Shown here: one piece after another, positions 35,850 through 44,845 of the stretch
Layout of the letters: each line of letters opens with the position of its first letter
Position numbering within the stretch: position 1 is the stretch's first letter
Source of the DNA: Microcaldota archaeon
GTDB taxonomy: Archaea; Micrarchaeota; Micrarchaeia; Micrarchaeales; Micrarchaeaceae
Assembly (NCBI GenBank): GCA_028866715.1
Contig: JAGWHO010000002.1
Coordinates: forward strand, 45,906 to 109,905
DNA: 64,000 nucleotides
Direction: 5' to 3'
The notes under the pieces: generated by a model
What the model was told of the DNA's origin: nothing
What the model saw: only the letters and a program-made list of their open reading frames with translations
Database searches by the model: none
Made by a program: the position numbers and the translations under genes

Positions 35850-36914
35850 ATGCGCGAAATCAGGATCCTCGGCGCAGGGGTTTCCGGGCTCACATCGGCA
35901 ATAAATCTGTCGAAATCAGGGTACAAAACAACTGTTTTCGACCGTGCAGGCGACAGCGGCACAAGGTTCGGCGGCGACCTGCAGGGTCTGGAGAACTGGT
36001 CTTCTGATACAAATGTTGTCGATGAGCTGAAACAATCAGGGGTAAAAATCAATTTCGACTGTGATCCGTTTCGAAAAGTCATCCTCACGGACGGGAAGGA
36101 GGAGGCCAGGGTGACATTCAAGTCGCCGATATTCTATCTCGTGAAGAGGGGGGCGTTCGATGGGACCCTTGATAACGCGTTAAAGCAGCAGGCTCTCGAT
36201 GCCGGCGCAGACCTCAGATACAAGGAAAAACCCGCTGCGCCCATAGACATCTTTGCAACTGGTCCTGAGAGCAAGAGAGTATTGGGCGTAGACAAGGGCA
36301 TCGTCTTCGAAACTGATATGGAAGACACCGCAGTCGCTCTTGCGGACATAGATGCAGGCTATATGGGATACTCCTACCTGCTCGTGACCAAAGGCTACGG
36401 GTGCGTCTGCTCCGCAATCACGAAAGACTTAGGTATGATAAACAAGTGCTTCACAAGCACATTAAAGATATTCGAGAAGATGTACGGCCTCGAGGTCCGT
36501 CGCCCACGCAAAGTCGGTGGAGTGGCAACATTCAATTACCGCGGCAAGCTTGTAGACAATGGAAAGCTTTATGTCGGCGAGGCGGCAGGCCTCCAGGACT
36601 TCCTGTGGGGGTTCGGGATAAGGAGCGCGATTGTTTCCGGATATCTCGCATCGGAGAGCATATCAAAAGGACTGGACTACAAGAAGCTAATAGAGAAGAG
36701 GTACAGGGGGTATATCCGCTCCGCTGTGGTCAACAGATTCCTATGGGAGAAGTTTGGGAAGAGAGGTTACGGTGAGATGATAAAGAAAGTCAAAAGTGTT
36801 GAGGATCCTGATCGACTGTTCCACAAGCTATACAGCTACACCACAGCCCACAAGATCGTATTCCCGTTTGCGAGAATGATGCTGAAGCCCCATTATCCGA
36901 GGGCAGGCTTCTAG
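35850..36914 (+). CDS. FAD-dependent oxidoreductase, geranylgeranyl-reductase-like
   Basis: 354-aa flavoprotein. The Rossmann dinucleotide motif ILGAGVSGLTSAINLSKSGY is at the N-terminus. A second FAD motif, DNGKLYVGEAAGLQDFLWGF, near residue 240 is of the GG-reductase/PHBH type. Start ATG 35850 (MREIRILGAG) is preferred over the upstream open codons. A TATA-like aataaata lies 30 bases before it. It may act in lipid or quinone metabolism; the classic archaeal GG reductase is the longer paralogue at 53570. Confidence 0.78.
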   Translation: MREIRILGAGVSGLTSAINLSKSGYKTTVFDRAGDSGTRFGGDLQGLENWSSDTNVVDELKQSGVKINFDCDPFRKVILTDGKEEARVTFKSPIFYLVKRGAFDGTLDNALKQQALDAGADLRYKEKPAAPIDIFATGPESKRVLGVDKGIVFETDMEDTAVALADIDAGYMGYSYLLVTKGYGCVCSAITKDLGMINKCFTSTLKIFEKMYGLEVRRPRKVGGVATFNYRGKLVDNGKLYVGEAAGLQDFLWGFGIRSAIVSGYLASESISKGLDYKKLIEKRYRGYIRSAVVNRFLWEKFGKRGYGEMIKKVKSVEDPDRLFHKLYSYTTAHKIVFPFARMMLKPHYPRAGF

Positions 36915-36942
36915 TTTAAATAGTGGTTTGTCCTAAAGTTAT

Positions 36943-36998
36943 CAGATGATGAGCCGAGGTATTTCTGACTAATGATGAAAAGAGAGTCGGCTGATTTG
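36943..36998 (+). ncRNA. Box C/D methylation-guide sRNA
   Basis: Canonical archaeal C/D sRNA: box C ATGATGA (36946-36952), 12-nt guide, D' CTGA (36965-36968), C' ATGATGA (36972-36978), 12-nt guide, D CTGA (36991-36994). Guides are GCCGAGGTATTT and AAAGAGAGTCGG. A TATA-like tttaaata at 36915-36922 lies about 25 bases upstream, the right distance for its own promoter. By the box-plus-five rule each guide should direct one 2'-O-methylation; the targets are not determined here. Confidence 0.88.
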
Positions 36999-37005
36999 TG
37001 TTACT

Positions 37006-37743
37006 ATGACATTGAAGGTCTATCTGACTGATGCATATGCAAAAGAGGCAGATGCGAATATAACCGCAATCAACTCAAATGAGGTAGAATTTGACAAAAC
37101 AGTATTCTACCCTACCGGGGGCGGGCAGCTCCACGACACCGGAGAGATATCCATTAATGGGGTCAATTACAAAGTCAACGAGGTAAAAAAGGACGGAGAC
37201 AGGGTAATCCATGTGCTGGATAGGCCCATCGATGCGAATGTCGGCGATGCTGTTCATTTAAAGATAGACTGGGATAGGCGTTACGCGCACATGCGATACC
37301 ATACTGCGCTGCATGTGCTTGACGGAATACTCGAGAACCATGAAGCAGGCAAACAGTTCAATGCCGCTCCAGGCGCCATAACAGGCGGCCAGATATACCA
37401 CAATAGGGCAAGAATAGACTTTGATATGGAGGGTTTCAGCAGAGAGAAAGCGCAGCAACTGCTCGACATAACCCAGAAGTTCATCGATGAAGGGCATGCA
37501 ATATACGTCAAGTTTTTGACTAGGGAAGAGGCAGATAAGATGCCGAACCTGGCAAGGACAGAGCCCGGCAGGGAGCTCCTGAAGAAACTCACAGAGATAA
37601 GGATAGTGGGAATAGACGGCCTTGACGCCCAGCTTGACGGCGGCACACACGTCTCAAACACAAAAGAGATAGGAAAAATGACGCTCACAAATTACGAGAG
37701 CAAAGGTTCGCGCAGGAAGAGGATAGAGATAGTCTTAAGCTAG
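37006..37743 (+). CDS. alaX: Alanyl-tRNA editing protein AlaX-M
   Basis: 245-aa trans-editing enzyme that deacylates mischarged Ser- or Gly-tRNA-Ala. An N-terminal beta-barrel domain with TVFYPTGGGQLHDTG is followed by the zinc site: MRYHTALHVL (HxxxH), then LDGGTHVSNTKEIG. Length fits AlaX-M. It begins 12 bases after the D box of the sRNA and overlaps the convergent sufU stop by 4 bases. Confidence 0.92.
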   Translation: MTLKVYLTDAYAKEADANITAINSNEVEFDKTVFYPTGGGQLHDTGEISINGVNYKVNEVKKDGDRVIHVLDRPIDANVGDAVHLKIDWDRRYAHMRYHTALHVLDGILENHEAGKQFNAAPGAITGGQIYHNRARIDFDMEGFSREKAQQLLDITQKFIDEGHAIYVKFLTREEADKMPNLARTEPGRELLKKLTEIRIVGIDGLDAQLDGGTHVSNTKEIGKMTLTNYESKGSRRKRIEIVLS

Positions 37744-38144
37744 AGCTCCTTTGTGGCCCTGTCGACCTCCTTGTGCTCGTAGACAAAAACAGCTTCCTTC
37801 AACGTTCTGAGCGAGAGCGTGGCGCACTTCAGCCTTGCTGGCCCTGGGTCTATCCCTATAAGGTCTATTATCGTATTAATGCCCATGCCCTCTATCTCCT
37901 TCAGGGTCTTGCCCTTGATGAAATCAGTCAGCATGCTTGCCGTAGCCATGCTTATCGCGCATCCGACTCCTTTGAACTTGACGTCGCTGACAATGCCGTC
38001 ATTTATCATGAGATACATGGTCATCTCGTCGCCGCATACAGGATTGTAATTGTGCTGGCTGACGCTTGCGTCGGTTATCTCGCCCTTGTTGTGCGGATGC
38101 TCGTAATGCGAGACTATCTCCTCTGCGTATATGTCTATCGGCAT
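37740..38144 (-). CDS. sufU: Fe-S scaffold protein SufU/IscU type
   Basis: 134-aa scaffold or sulfur acceptor. The three conserved Cys are present: HNYNPVCGDEMTMYL, FKGVGCAISMATASML and RLKCATLSLRTL, and Asp follows the first Cys (CGD). Last gene of the minus-strand SUF operon, 4 bases after sufS. In SufU the site binds zinc and accepts persulfide from SufS. Confidence 0.92.
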   Translation of the reverse strand: MPIDIYAEEIVSHYEHPHNKGEITDASVSQHNYNPVCGDEMTMYLMINDGIVSDVKFKGVGCAISMATASMLTDFIKGKTLKEIEGMGINTIIDLIGIDPGPARLKCATLSLRTLKEAVFVYEHKEVDRATKEL

Positions 38145-38148
38145 ATGT

Positions 38149-39393
38149 TCACGCGATCTTGAATATTTTCTTAGCCTTGTTAATCGCTTCTATCGCCTTG
38201 TCGACATCAGACTCGTTGTTGTAGATATAGAAGCTCATCCTGGAAAGCGCAGGTTGCGCAAGCGTCTTTGTTACAAGCGGCATCGCGCAATGGTGCCCTG
38301 ATCTTATCGCTATCCCTTCGCTGTCGAATATCTGGGAAACGTCATGCGGGTGTATCCCTTCTATTGCAAACGAGATTACACCTCCGCGCTCATCCATGTC
38401 ATTTATGTCAGGACCATAAACTGTCACGCCGTTTATCTTTGACAGCTTTTCAAGCGCGTATCTGGTTATCTGCTTCTCATGCTCTCTTACGTTGTGCATC
38501 CCAAGCGATGAGAGATAATCTACGGCTGCGCCAAGGCCTATGCCTCCTGATATGTTCGACGTGCCTGCCTCAAATTTCCAAGGCAGGTCGTTCCACGAGT
38601 ATGCATGATGTTCAACGCTCTTTATCATCTCTCCTCCGGTAAGGAGCGGCTCCATCTTGTCAAGGATTGCCTCTTTTCCATAAAGAACTCCTATGCCTGT
38701 AGGCGCGAGCATCTTGTGCCCAGAGAACGCGTAGAAATCACAGTCTATATCCCCCACGTCAACTTCCATATGAGGAGCTGACTGCGCGCCGTCAATCAAG
38801 ACTACCGCGCCCTTCCCATGCGCCATCTTTGTTATCTCCCTAACGTTGTTAATCGTGCCAAGCACATTTGAGGCATGCGTGACGGACACAATCTTCGGCC
38901 TCTTCTCCAGCTGCTCCTTCAAGCTTCCCATGTCAAGCTTCGCCTTCTTGGCGTCGAGCTTTATGTAGTCAAGGACAGCCTCCTTCTTCTTTGCAAGCAC
39001 TATCCAAGGCACTATGTTGCTGTGGTGCTCCATCTCCGATATGAGTATGTGGTCTCCCTTGCTGATGTTGGCATCGCCCCAAGCCAGCGCAACGAGGTTC
39101 AGCGCCTCTGTCGCGTTCCTGAGGTAGATTATCTCCTGCATCGATTCAGCGTTTATGAACTTTGCGACCTTCCTTTTCGATTCGTCGTATGCTTCCGAAG
39201 CCCTTTCCGATATCTGATATATGCCGCGGTGTATGTTGGCGTTGTACTCCTTGTAATAGGCGTCAACAGCGTCTATTACCTGGTTTGGCCTCTGCGAAGT
39301 CGCAGTGCTATCCAGGTATGTGAGCGGCTTCCCGTTCATCTTAATCTTGAATATCGGGAAGTCTTGCTTTATGCTATTGGCCTCTATTGACAT
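38149..39393 (-). CDS. sufS: Cysteine desulfurase SufS
   Basis: 414-aa PLP enzyme that takes sulfur from cysteine to form a persulfide. NATEALNLVA and ISEMEHHSNIVPW bind PLP, the Schiff-base Lys is in YAFSGHKMLAPTGIG, and the active Cys is in IRSGHHCAMPLV near the C-terminus. ATG 39393 (MSIEANSIKQ) is 4 bases past the sufC stop and preferred to ATG 39417 inside sufC. Confidence 0.93.
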   Translation of the reverse strand: MSIEANSIKQDFPIFKIKMNGKPLTYLDSTATSQRPNQVIDAVDAYYKEYNANIHRGIYQISERASEAYDESKRKVAKFINAESMQEIIYLRNATEALNLVALAWGDANISKGDHILISEMEHHSNIVPWIVLAKKKEAVLDYIKLDAKKAKLDMGSLKEQLEKRPKIVSVTHASNVLGTINNVREITKMAHGKGAVVLIDGAQSAPHMEVDVGDIDCDFYAFSGHKMLAPTGIGVLYGKEAILDKMEPLLTGGEMIKSVEHHAYSWNDLPWKFEAGTSNISGGIGLGAAVDYLSSLGMHNVREHEKQITRYALEKLSKINGVTVYGPDINDMDERGGVISFAIEGIHPHDVSQIFDSEGIAIRSGHHCAMPLVTKTLAQPALSRMSFYIYNNESDVDKAIEAINKAKKIFKIA

Positions 39394-39397
39394 AGGT

Positions 39398-40141
39398 TCA
39401 CTTGAGGTACTTGTCATACCCTTCCTTCTCGAGCTGGTCTACCAGCTCCTTGCCGCCTTCCGCGACTATCCTGCCGTTCACCATAACGTGTATGAAGTCA
39501 GGCTTTATGAATGACAATATCCTGCTGTAGTGCGTTATTATCAGAAGACCGAGCTTTTCTGCCTGCGCAATCTTGTTAACGCTTGCAGACACCACCTTTA
39601 TCGCGTCTATATCCAATCCGGAATCAGGCTCGTCGAGGATCGCTATCTTCGGCTTGAGGACCGCCATCTGCAGCACCTCTGCCTTCTTCTTCTCGCCTCC
39701 CGAGAATCCCATGTTGAGCGACCTTCCTATGAAATCGTCGCCCATCTTGAGCTCTGAGACATTTGCCCTTATGTCCTTCATGAAGTCCTTTGCGCTTACT
39801 GTGTTGCCCCTGAGGTTCTCCTTTGCAGTGTGCAGGAAGTTTATGAATCCTACTCCTTCGACCTCGACAGGGTTCTGGAACTGCAGGAATAAGCCAAGCT
39901 TGGCTCTCTCGTCTGTTGTCATATCAAGTATGCTCTTGCCGTCTACCAGTATGTCTCCCTTGGTGACCTTGACATGCGGATGCCCGAGTATCGTCTTCGC
40001 AAGGGTGCTCTTTCCAGAGCCGTTCGGCCCCATGATCACGTGCGTTTCTCCCTGCTCCATCTTAAGGCTCAAGCCGTTGATTATCTCCTTGTCTTCAAGG
40101 CTCACGTGCAAATCCTTTATCTCCAGTATCATTTCCATCAC
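39398..40141 (-). CDS. sufC: SUF system ATPase SufC
   Basis: 247-aa ABC-type ATPase that drives the SufBCD scaffold. Walker A MGPNGSGKSTLAKTILG (about 38-54), Q-loop LFLQFQNPVEVEGV, signature FSGGEKKKAEVLQ, Walker B IAILDEPDSGLDIDA. The ATG at 40141 overlaps the stop of the HTH gene by one base; a second ATG is at 40138. Lies between the HTH regulator and sufS. Confidence 0.95.
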   Translation of the reverse strand: MMEMILEIKDLHVSLEDKEIINGLSLKMEQGETHVIMGPNGSGKSTLAKTILGHPHVKVTKGDILVDGKSILDMTTDERAKLGLFLQFQNPVEVEGVGFINFLHTAKENLRGNTVSAKDFMKDIRANVSELKMGDDFIGRSLNMGFSGGEKKKAEVLQMAVLKPKIAILDEPDSGLDIDAIKVVSASVNKIAQAEKLGLLIITHYSRILSFIKPDFIHVMVNGRIVAEGGKELVDQLEKEGYDKYLK

Positions 40142-40455
40142 TACTTAACCATGAATGCGCAATCGAATTTTACGTTGCTCTGGCACATCTTGCACAGCGC
40201 CTTCTGGCCGCTGTGGTCGTGGTGCTTCAGCATTCGCTCTATGTACTCCCTGACCTGCGCCTGATCTATTTTAATGCCATTGCCCTTCGCCGGCTTGTCA
40301 TTGAGGTACTTACTTACTGCAGCTTGCGTCGTCCCGAGTATCTTTGCCGCCTGCTGCTGCCTGAGGCCGTAGTCGTTGACCATCATCTTCGCCGCGCTCG
40401 ACCTGAACGCCGGCATGAACTTCTTCATAACGTCTTCGTAACTTGTCATGATCAC
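40141..40455 (-). CDS. HTH regulator with a C-terminal Cys cluster, inside the suf operon
   Basis: 104-aa protein. An XRE/TrpR-like helix-turn-helix (about 28-52: NDYGLRQQQAAKILGTTQAA, VSKYLN) and a C-terminal cysteine set in CKMCQSNVKFDC (CxxC plus one more Cys). It begins 4 bases inside the sufD stop and ends at the sufC start, so it is translated with the operon. Three cysteines next to an HTH in a SUF operon suggest an Fe-S- or redox-responsive autoregulator analogous in role, not homology, to SufR or IscR. That role is inferred. Confidence 0.75.
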   Translation of the reverse strand: MIMTSYEDVMKKFMPAFRSSAAKMMVNDYGLRQQQAAKILGTTQAAVSKYLNDKPAKGNGIKIDQAQVREYIERMLKHHDHSGQKALCKMCQSNVKFDCAFMVK

Positions 40456-41723
40456 TCCCTGTACTTGTAATGGCCCTTGAATATGCCGTCCTTGTTGACG
40501 TCAGAAGCCACAACCCAGATATCCTTCGTGCTGGCCTCCGGGGTCTCGCCGAAGCCCTTCGTCTCAAGCTTCCTCTTTATCACCGCCATAGAAAGTTCCT
40601 TCATCGGCATGTTCGATATCTTTGCAAGCTCGCTAGAGAAGAACCCATTGACTATCAACTTCTTCACGCCTGTCTCGTTTATGCCCTTCGACATGAGGTA
40701 GAATACGGTGTCGGCGTCAACCGGCGCGGTCGCAGACGAATGAGTTGCCTTCACATTGTTCTCGTCGACCGACATGTCCGGCAGTCCGTCCACCTTGGCG
40801 CCCTTGTCAAGCAGTATCCCCCTCTCATGGACGTAAGACCTGGAATTGCTTGCTCCTCTTGCAATCTTGGCGTAGCCCTTCATTATGCAGAATGACGTGT
40901 CCATAAGCGCAGCCTTTGTCTGAAGGCTTGCGTTGCTCCCCTTTCCGGCATTGAGGATCTTCGTCGCAACGTCGAACTTCTGTGTCTTCGAACCAAATAC
41001 TATCTCCGTAACGTCGACATTGCTCATGTCCGAATTTGCATCTATGTAGTTCCTGACCCTCGTGACCATGCCTCCGTTGTAAACCGAGTTGAACCTGAGG
41101 TTCGCGCTCCTGTCTATCCTGTTTTTGCAGAATGCGAGCACGACCGTCTTGTCGTTCTCGTTGTGCAGGCAGTTTATCTCGGCGTTAGCGTCGGCCTTCA
41201 TCCTTATCTCGTGTATAGCGCCGGTTGACGAGGTGTTTGCTGCAGTAGAAGCGTAATATTCGAAGAGGCTCAGCGACGCATTCTCATCAACGTTCACTAT
41301 AATCTTCGTATTGAGTGGCTCGTCCGAGTTTGACACGAGCATGTTCAGCTTCACATTGGCATTCTTAGGCACGTTTATCACAACAACGTTCTTGGCGTAC
41401 GCCTGTATGAACGCAACGTACTTGTCCTCCTCGTTGCTGTGCATGCCCTCGTTGAAGTGTCTGCCTGCCTCTTCTATCTTTGCGAACTCGCTGGCAGAGC
41501 TTGCCGACCTGCTTGTCAGGACAACATCGAACTTTATCGAACCCTTCAAGGCATTGTCCACTATGCCCTCTATCTCGGCTGCATTGCCGTTCCCTTTGCC
41601 AATGTAGTTCATGAGCTCGAACGGCACGGCAACGAAATACCTCTTGTACAGCTCGCTAGTTTCCTGCGGCAGCTTCTGATACTGCTCGATAGCGTTCTTT
41701 ACAAAATCTTCGTAGGTTGCCAT
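40452..41723 (-). CDS. sufD: SUF scaffold protein SufD
   Basis: 423-aa beta-helix partner of SufB and SufC. The SufB/D C-terminal core is clear: DTSFCIMKGYAKIARGASNS, ILLDKGAKVDGLPDM, KATHSSATAPVDADTVFYLM, SKGINETGVKKLIVNGFF. ATG 41723 (MATYEDFVK) is preferred; GTG 41732 would add three residues. It starts 22 bases after the sufB stop and overlaps the HTH gene by 4 bases. Confidence 0.9.
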   Translation of the reverse strand: MATYEDFVKNAIEQYQKLPQETSELYKRYFVAVPFELMNYIGKGNGNAAEIEGIVDNALKGSIKFDVVLTSRSASSASEFAKIEEAGRHFNEGMHSNEEDKYVAFIQAYAKNVVVINVPKNANVKLNMLVSNSDEPLNTKIIVNVDENASLSLFEYYASTAANTSSTGAIHEIRMKADANAEINCLHNENDKTVVLAFCKNRIDRSANLRFNSVYNGGMVTRVRNYIDANSDMSNVDVTEIVFGSKTQKFDVATKILNAGKGSNASLQTKAALMDTSFCIMKGYAKIARGASNSRSYVHERGILLDKGAKVDGLPDMSVDENNVKATHSSATAPVDADTVFYLMSKGINETGVKKLIVNGFFSSELAKISNMPMKELSMAVIKRKLETKGFGETPEASTKDIWVVASDVNKDGIFKGHYKYRE

Positions 41724-41745
41724 AAGTTTCACTGAATGCGCGCCG

Positions 41746-44250
41746 TTAACCGACCGAGTTGGACATGTCCAGCTTTATGAGCCTCTTCAGCTCTATCGAG
41801 TACTCCATCGGCAGCGCCTTCGCCAGAGGGTCAAGGAATCCTAAGACTATGGTAGTAAGAGCATCCTCCTCGCTGAGGCCCCTTGACATGAGGTAGAAGA
41901 GCTGCTCCTCCCCGACCTTGCCTGTGCTTGCCTCGTGGGTTATTGTTGCGTCGTCCCTGTTCACCTCCATGTAAGGGAACGTGTTTGTTTTTGAGTCGTC
42001 GTCAAGAAGAAGCGCGTCGCAGCGCACCGAAGACTTGACGTTTGAAGCGTTCGCGCCGATGTGCAGAAGCCCTCTGTAAGTCGTAACCCCGTTTCCGGAT
42101 GAGACGCTCTTCGATATTATCTGCGAAGTTGTGTCTGGCGCAAGATGGTATATCTTACCTCCAGAATCCTGCACCTGGTCAGGTCCTGCCACGGCAACTG
42201 ACATTATCTCACCGCGGGCACCCCTTTCCTTGAGGAATACGCTAGGATATTTCATATTGAGCTTGCTGCCGATGTTGCCGTCGATCCATTCAACCCTTGC
42301 GTTCTCGTAAGCGTAAGCCCTCTGCGTGACAAGGTTGTAGACGTTCTTCGACCAGTTCTGTATTGTCACGTATCTGATGTGCGCGTTCTTGTGTGCCACA
42401 AGCTCTACCACCGCAGAGTGCAAAGATGAGCTCATGTATATTGGGGCTGTGCAGTTGTGGACAGCAAACCCCTTTACCAGATACGATTCGTCTTTGCTCA
42501 CCGCAAAGTTATAAACCATGTCGTCGTATTCCTCTGTTTTTATGTCTTTTATAGGAACGAAGTATAAATTGTCCCTATGCCTTATCTCACCGATTCCCTT
42601 TTCTGCAGTGTACTCTATTATAATCTGGTCGCTCCTCTCTATTTTGCGGCCCTTTATGTAATCGCTTCCGCCCTTCCTTACCGTAAGATTAGCAAATATA
42701 CCGTTTCTAGCCAATATCTCTTGTACCTGATAGGCAAGCAGCCTGCTGGCCGTCGCTGCACGCAGCATTGTGCCGCCGTTTTTCCTATCATAACGGTTGC
42801 CATCCCCAAGCCAATAGTAATCTAGCAAAACATTCTGTTTCCTAGCTGGAAGCTTCATAATTTTTTGAGAGAGCAGCTTGGTCTTCGCTCCCTTACCGCA
42901 ATGCTTCTCGCAAAGCTCTATCAATTCCTTGCTATACGATGATACTATGTAGTACCCACCCTTCGATCTGCAGATATTTACCTGCCACCCCTTCTCCATA
43001 ATCATAGCGGTAAGCGTTTCTGCGAGTATCCTCTCATTGTCATCCTTTCCGAAGCTGAAGCTTACGGATCTCTTTCCGCCAAGCGCCCTGTTTGCAGTTA
43101 TTGAGCCCTCTGCGAGATATAGTCCAAGTATGCCGAGCAACTCATGATCTATTGAAGCATCGTCCTCAATCAAGTTCGGGGCCACATACACTATAAAGTC
43201 CCCAACTTCAAGTTGGTCTGTCCTTATAAATTTAGGCTCTGCTGCCATAAGCTTATCAGTTGAAACTTCTGGCAGCCAATTCTTCCTTTGCCGTCTCGCC
43301 ACCTTTACGTCTTGCCTCTTCACGCACAATACCGGGTGCTCCCCGGTAAGTCTAAATCCGTTTCCACTAGATTGAGGTATTATCTCAAACATCTTGCCCT
43401 TGTGCCTATGTGTAAACGTCTGCTTCACATTTTCCATGTTGCCTTTGTGCGTGACTACAGCATCATTCTTTCCTATGTCTGCCACAGGGACAAAGGTATC
43501 TCCTTTACTGACTAATTCATCAGCAGGCAGGCATCCCTCGATATATGTAACGTCTGCATCTTCGTCCGCTATTATCAATGTTCTCTCAAACTGCCCCGCC
43601 TTCTCTGAGTTTATCCTAAAGTACGCCTGCAACGGCATCTTTACCTTTACTCCCTTTGGCACGTATATGAACGAACCACCCGACCATACTGCCGTGTTGA
43701 GCGCTGCGAACTTGTTGTCCGAAGACGGTATCACAGTGCCAAAGTACTTCTTCATCAGCTCCGGATACTTCTTCACAGCCTCGTCTGTGCTTATGAAGAC
43801 TACTCCCTCCTTCTCGAGGTCCTCTCTTATATGGGAATATACGACCTCTGAATCGTACTGGGCTTCAGCGCCGGCAAAAAACTTTCTCTCAGCTTCGGGT
43901 ATGCCGAGCTTGTCGAACGTCTTTTTTATCTCCTCAGGAACTGCATCCCAGTTATCGCCCTTCTTGTCTGTAGGCTTGAGATAGTAGTAAATGTCATCGT
44001 AATCTATCTCGTTGAGGTTCCCGCCCCACTGCGGGGTGGGCTTCTCCCTGAATATCTTGTAACCCTGAAGGCGCTTCTCGAGCATCCACTCGGGCTCGTT
44101 CTTCATCTTGGATATTTCTCTCACTATGCCCTCGTCAAGGCCCTTCCTCGTCTTGAACTTGTAGTCTATGTTGTCGTGGAAGCCGTACTTCTCCATGTAT
44201 TCGTCTTCTTTGACGACAACGGCCTCTTCCGCTCTTTGCTCATCTGGCAT
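41746..44250 (-). CDS. sufB: SUF scaffold protein SufB precursor containing an intein
   Basis: 834-aa precursor. Residues 1-239 and 600-834 together make a normal 474-aa SufB, the main Fe-S scaffold: FIYVPKGVKVKMPLQAYF, DVTYIEG, then CTAPIYMSSSLHSAV, SVAVAGPDQVQD, EASTGKVGEEQLFYLMSRGL. The insertion splits the conserved IEG-CTAP motif directly before a Cys that is essential in SufB, so scaffold activity depends on splicing. First gene of the SUF operon B-D-HTH-C-S-U. The upstream gap 44251-44396 has AT-rich promoter-like sequence. Confidence 0.95.
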   Translation of the reverse strand: MPDEQRAEEAVVVKEDEYMEKYGFHDNIDYKFKTRKGLDEGIVREISKMKNEPEWMLEKRLQGYKIFREKPTPQWGGNLNEIDYDDIYYYLKPTDKKGDNWDAVPEEIKKTFDKLGIPEAERKFFAGAEAQYDSEVVYSHIREDLEKEGVVFISTDEAVKKYPELMKKYFGTVIPSSDNKFAALNTAVWSGGSFIYVPKGVKVKMPLQAYFRINSEKAGQFERTLIIADEDADVTYIEGCLPADELVSKGDTFVPVADIGKNDAVVTHKGNMENVKQTFTHRHKGKMFEIIPQSSGNGFRLTGEHPVLCVKRQDVKVARRQRKNWLPEVSTDKLMAAEPKFIRTDQLEVGDFIVYVAPNLIEDDASIDHELLGILGLYLAEGSITANRALGGKRSVSFSFGKDDNERILAETLTAMIMEKGWQVNICRSKGGYYIVSSYSKELIELCEKHCGKGAKTKLLSQKIMKLPARKQNVLLDYYWLGDGNRYDRKNGGTMLRAATASRLLAYQVQEILARNGIFANLTVRKGGSDYIKGRKIERSDQIIIEYTAEKGIGEIRHRDNLYFVPIKDIKTEEYDDMVYNFAVSKDESYLVKGFAVHNCTAPIYMSSSLHSAVVELVAHKNAHIRYVTIQNWSKNVYNLVTQRAYAYENARVEWIDGNIGSKLNMKYPSVFLKERGARGEIMSVAVAGPDQVQDSGGKIYHLAPDTTSQIISKSVSSGNGVTTYRGLLHIGANASNVKSSVRCDALLLDDDSKTNTFPYMEVNRDDATITHEASTGKVGEEQLFYLMSRGLSEEDALTTIVLGFLDPLAKALPMEYSIELKRLIKLDMSNSVG
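42454..43533 (-). mobile_element. Intein in SufB with a LAGLIDADG-type endonuclease domain
   Basis: 360-residue intein (precursor residues 240-599). It begins with Cys1 (CLPADELVSKGDTFVPV), has the block B motif RLTGEHPVLCV, two dodecapeptide motifs LLGILGLYLAEGS and VLLDYYWLGDGNRYD, block F DDMVYNFAVSKDESYLV and ends FAVHN before Cys+1. All standard splicing residues (Cys1, block B His, penultimate His, terminal Asn, Cys+1) are present, so it should be active. Both endonuclease motifs keep an acidic residue, so homing activity is plausible. Confidence 0.93.
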
Positions 44251-44396
44251 AAATTTGACACCGCAGGTTAAATTATAACTCTGTTATATTTGGTGCTTTT
44301 TCGTGTATTTAAACCTTCCGCGAAATAAGGTAAAATCGATTACAACTTCTGCAGTTGATGAAAAAGAAAAGAAAAAGAAAGAAGCAAGAAAAGCTC

Positions 44397-44774
44397 TTAC
44401 TTCTTTACCAGGGCCAGGATTCCGCCTATCAGGGCGAGAACGAAGCCTATTATGAAGCCGCCGAGCGAAGACAGGCTGATCACCGCGAAGACTATCGCGA
44501 TTATGCCCCACATCTTCCTCTTCTTCATGTCTGTCGTGTAGAGCATCAATCCTGACGCTACCAGCACTATCCCGCTGATTACGCCGAGTATCGTCAGCGC
44601 ATAGCCCAATGTTATCGTAGAGCTGACCGCCGCAGAACTTGCGGTCGTTGTTGGCAGGCTGCCCAATATGCCCTGCGCGGCGTTCAGGCCAAGTATGCCT
44701 ATTATGCCGCCAGCAAGCACGAACAACCCTCCTATTACGGCTAATATGAAAGCCGCTGTTGGTTTATTTCCCAT
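44397..44774 (-). CDS. Four-helix membrane protein
   Basis: 125-aa protein with four hydrophobic segments: AAFILAVIGGLFVLAGGIIG, then TLGYALTILGVISGIVLVAS, WGIIAIVFAVISLS and GGFIIGFVLALIGGILALVK. The topology resembles DUF4064-like or other small glycine-rich membrane proteins. The loop between helices 1 and 2 is Thr/Ser/Ala-rich and probably external. No enzyme motif is seen. Transcribed away from the next membrane protein, separated by 71 bases. Confidence 0.65.
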   Translation of the reverse strand: MGNKPTAAFILAVIGGLFVLAGGIIGILGLNAAQGILGSLPTTTASSAAVSSTITLGYALTILGVISGIVLVASGLMLYTTDMKKRKMWGIIAIVFAVISLSSLGGFIIGFVLALIGGILALVKK

Positions 44775-44845
44775 TCTTTCACCGGAAGATTATGCATGAC
44801 AAGCTTTAAAAGCCATACCAACACAAATGTTCACAAGGCGGAAAC

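Noticed and set aside
44350..44395. Purine-rich run of AAG/AAA near 44360
   Set aside because: Considered as a repeat element, but it is a short low-complexity leader or terminator-like stretch next to a membrane protein stop.
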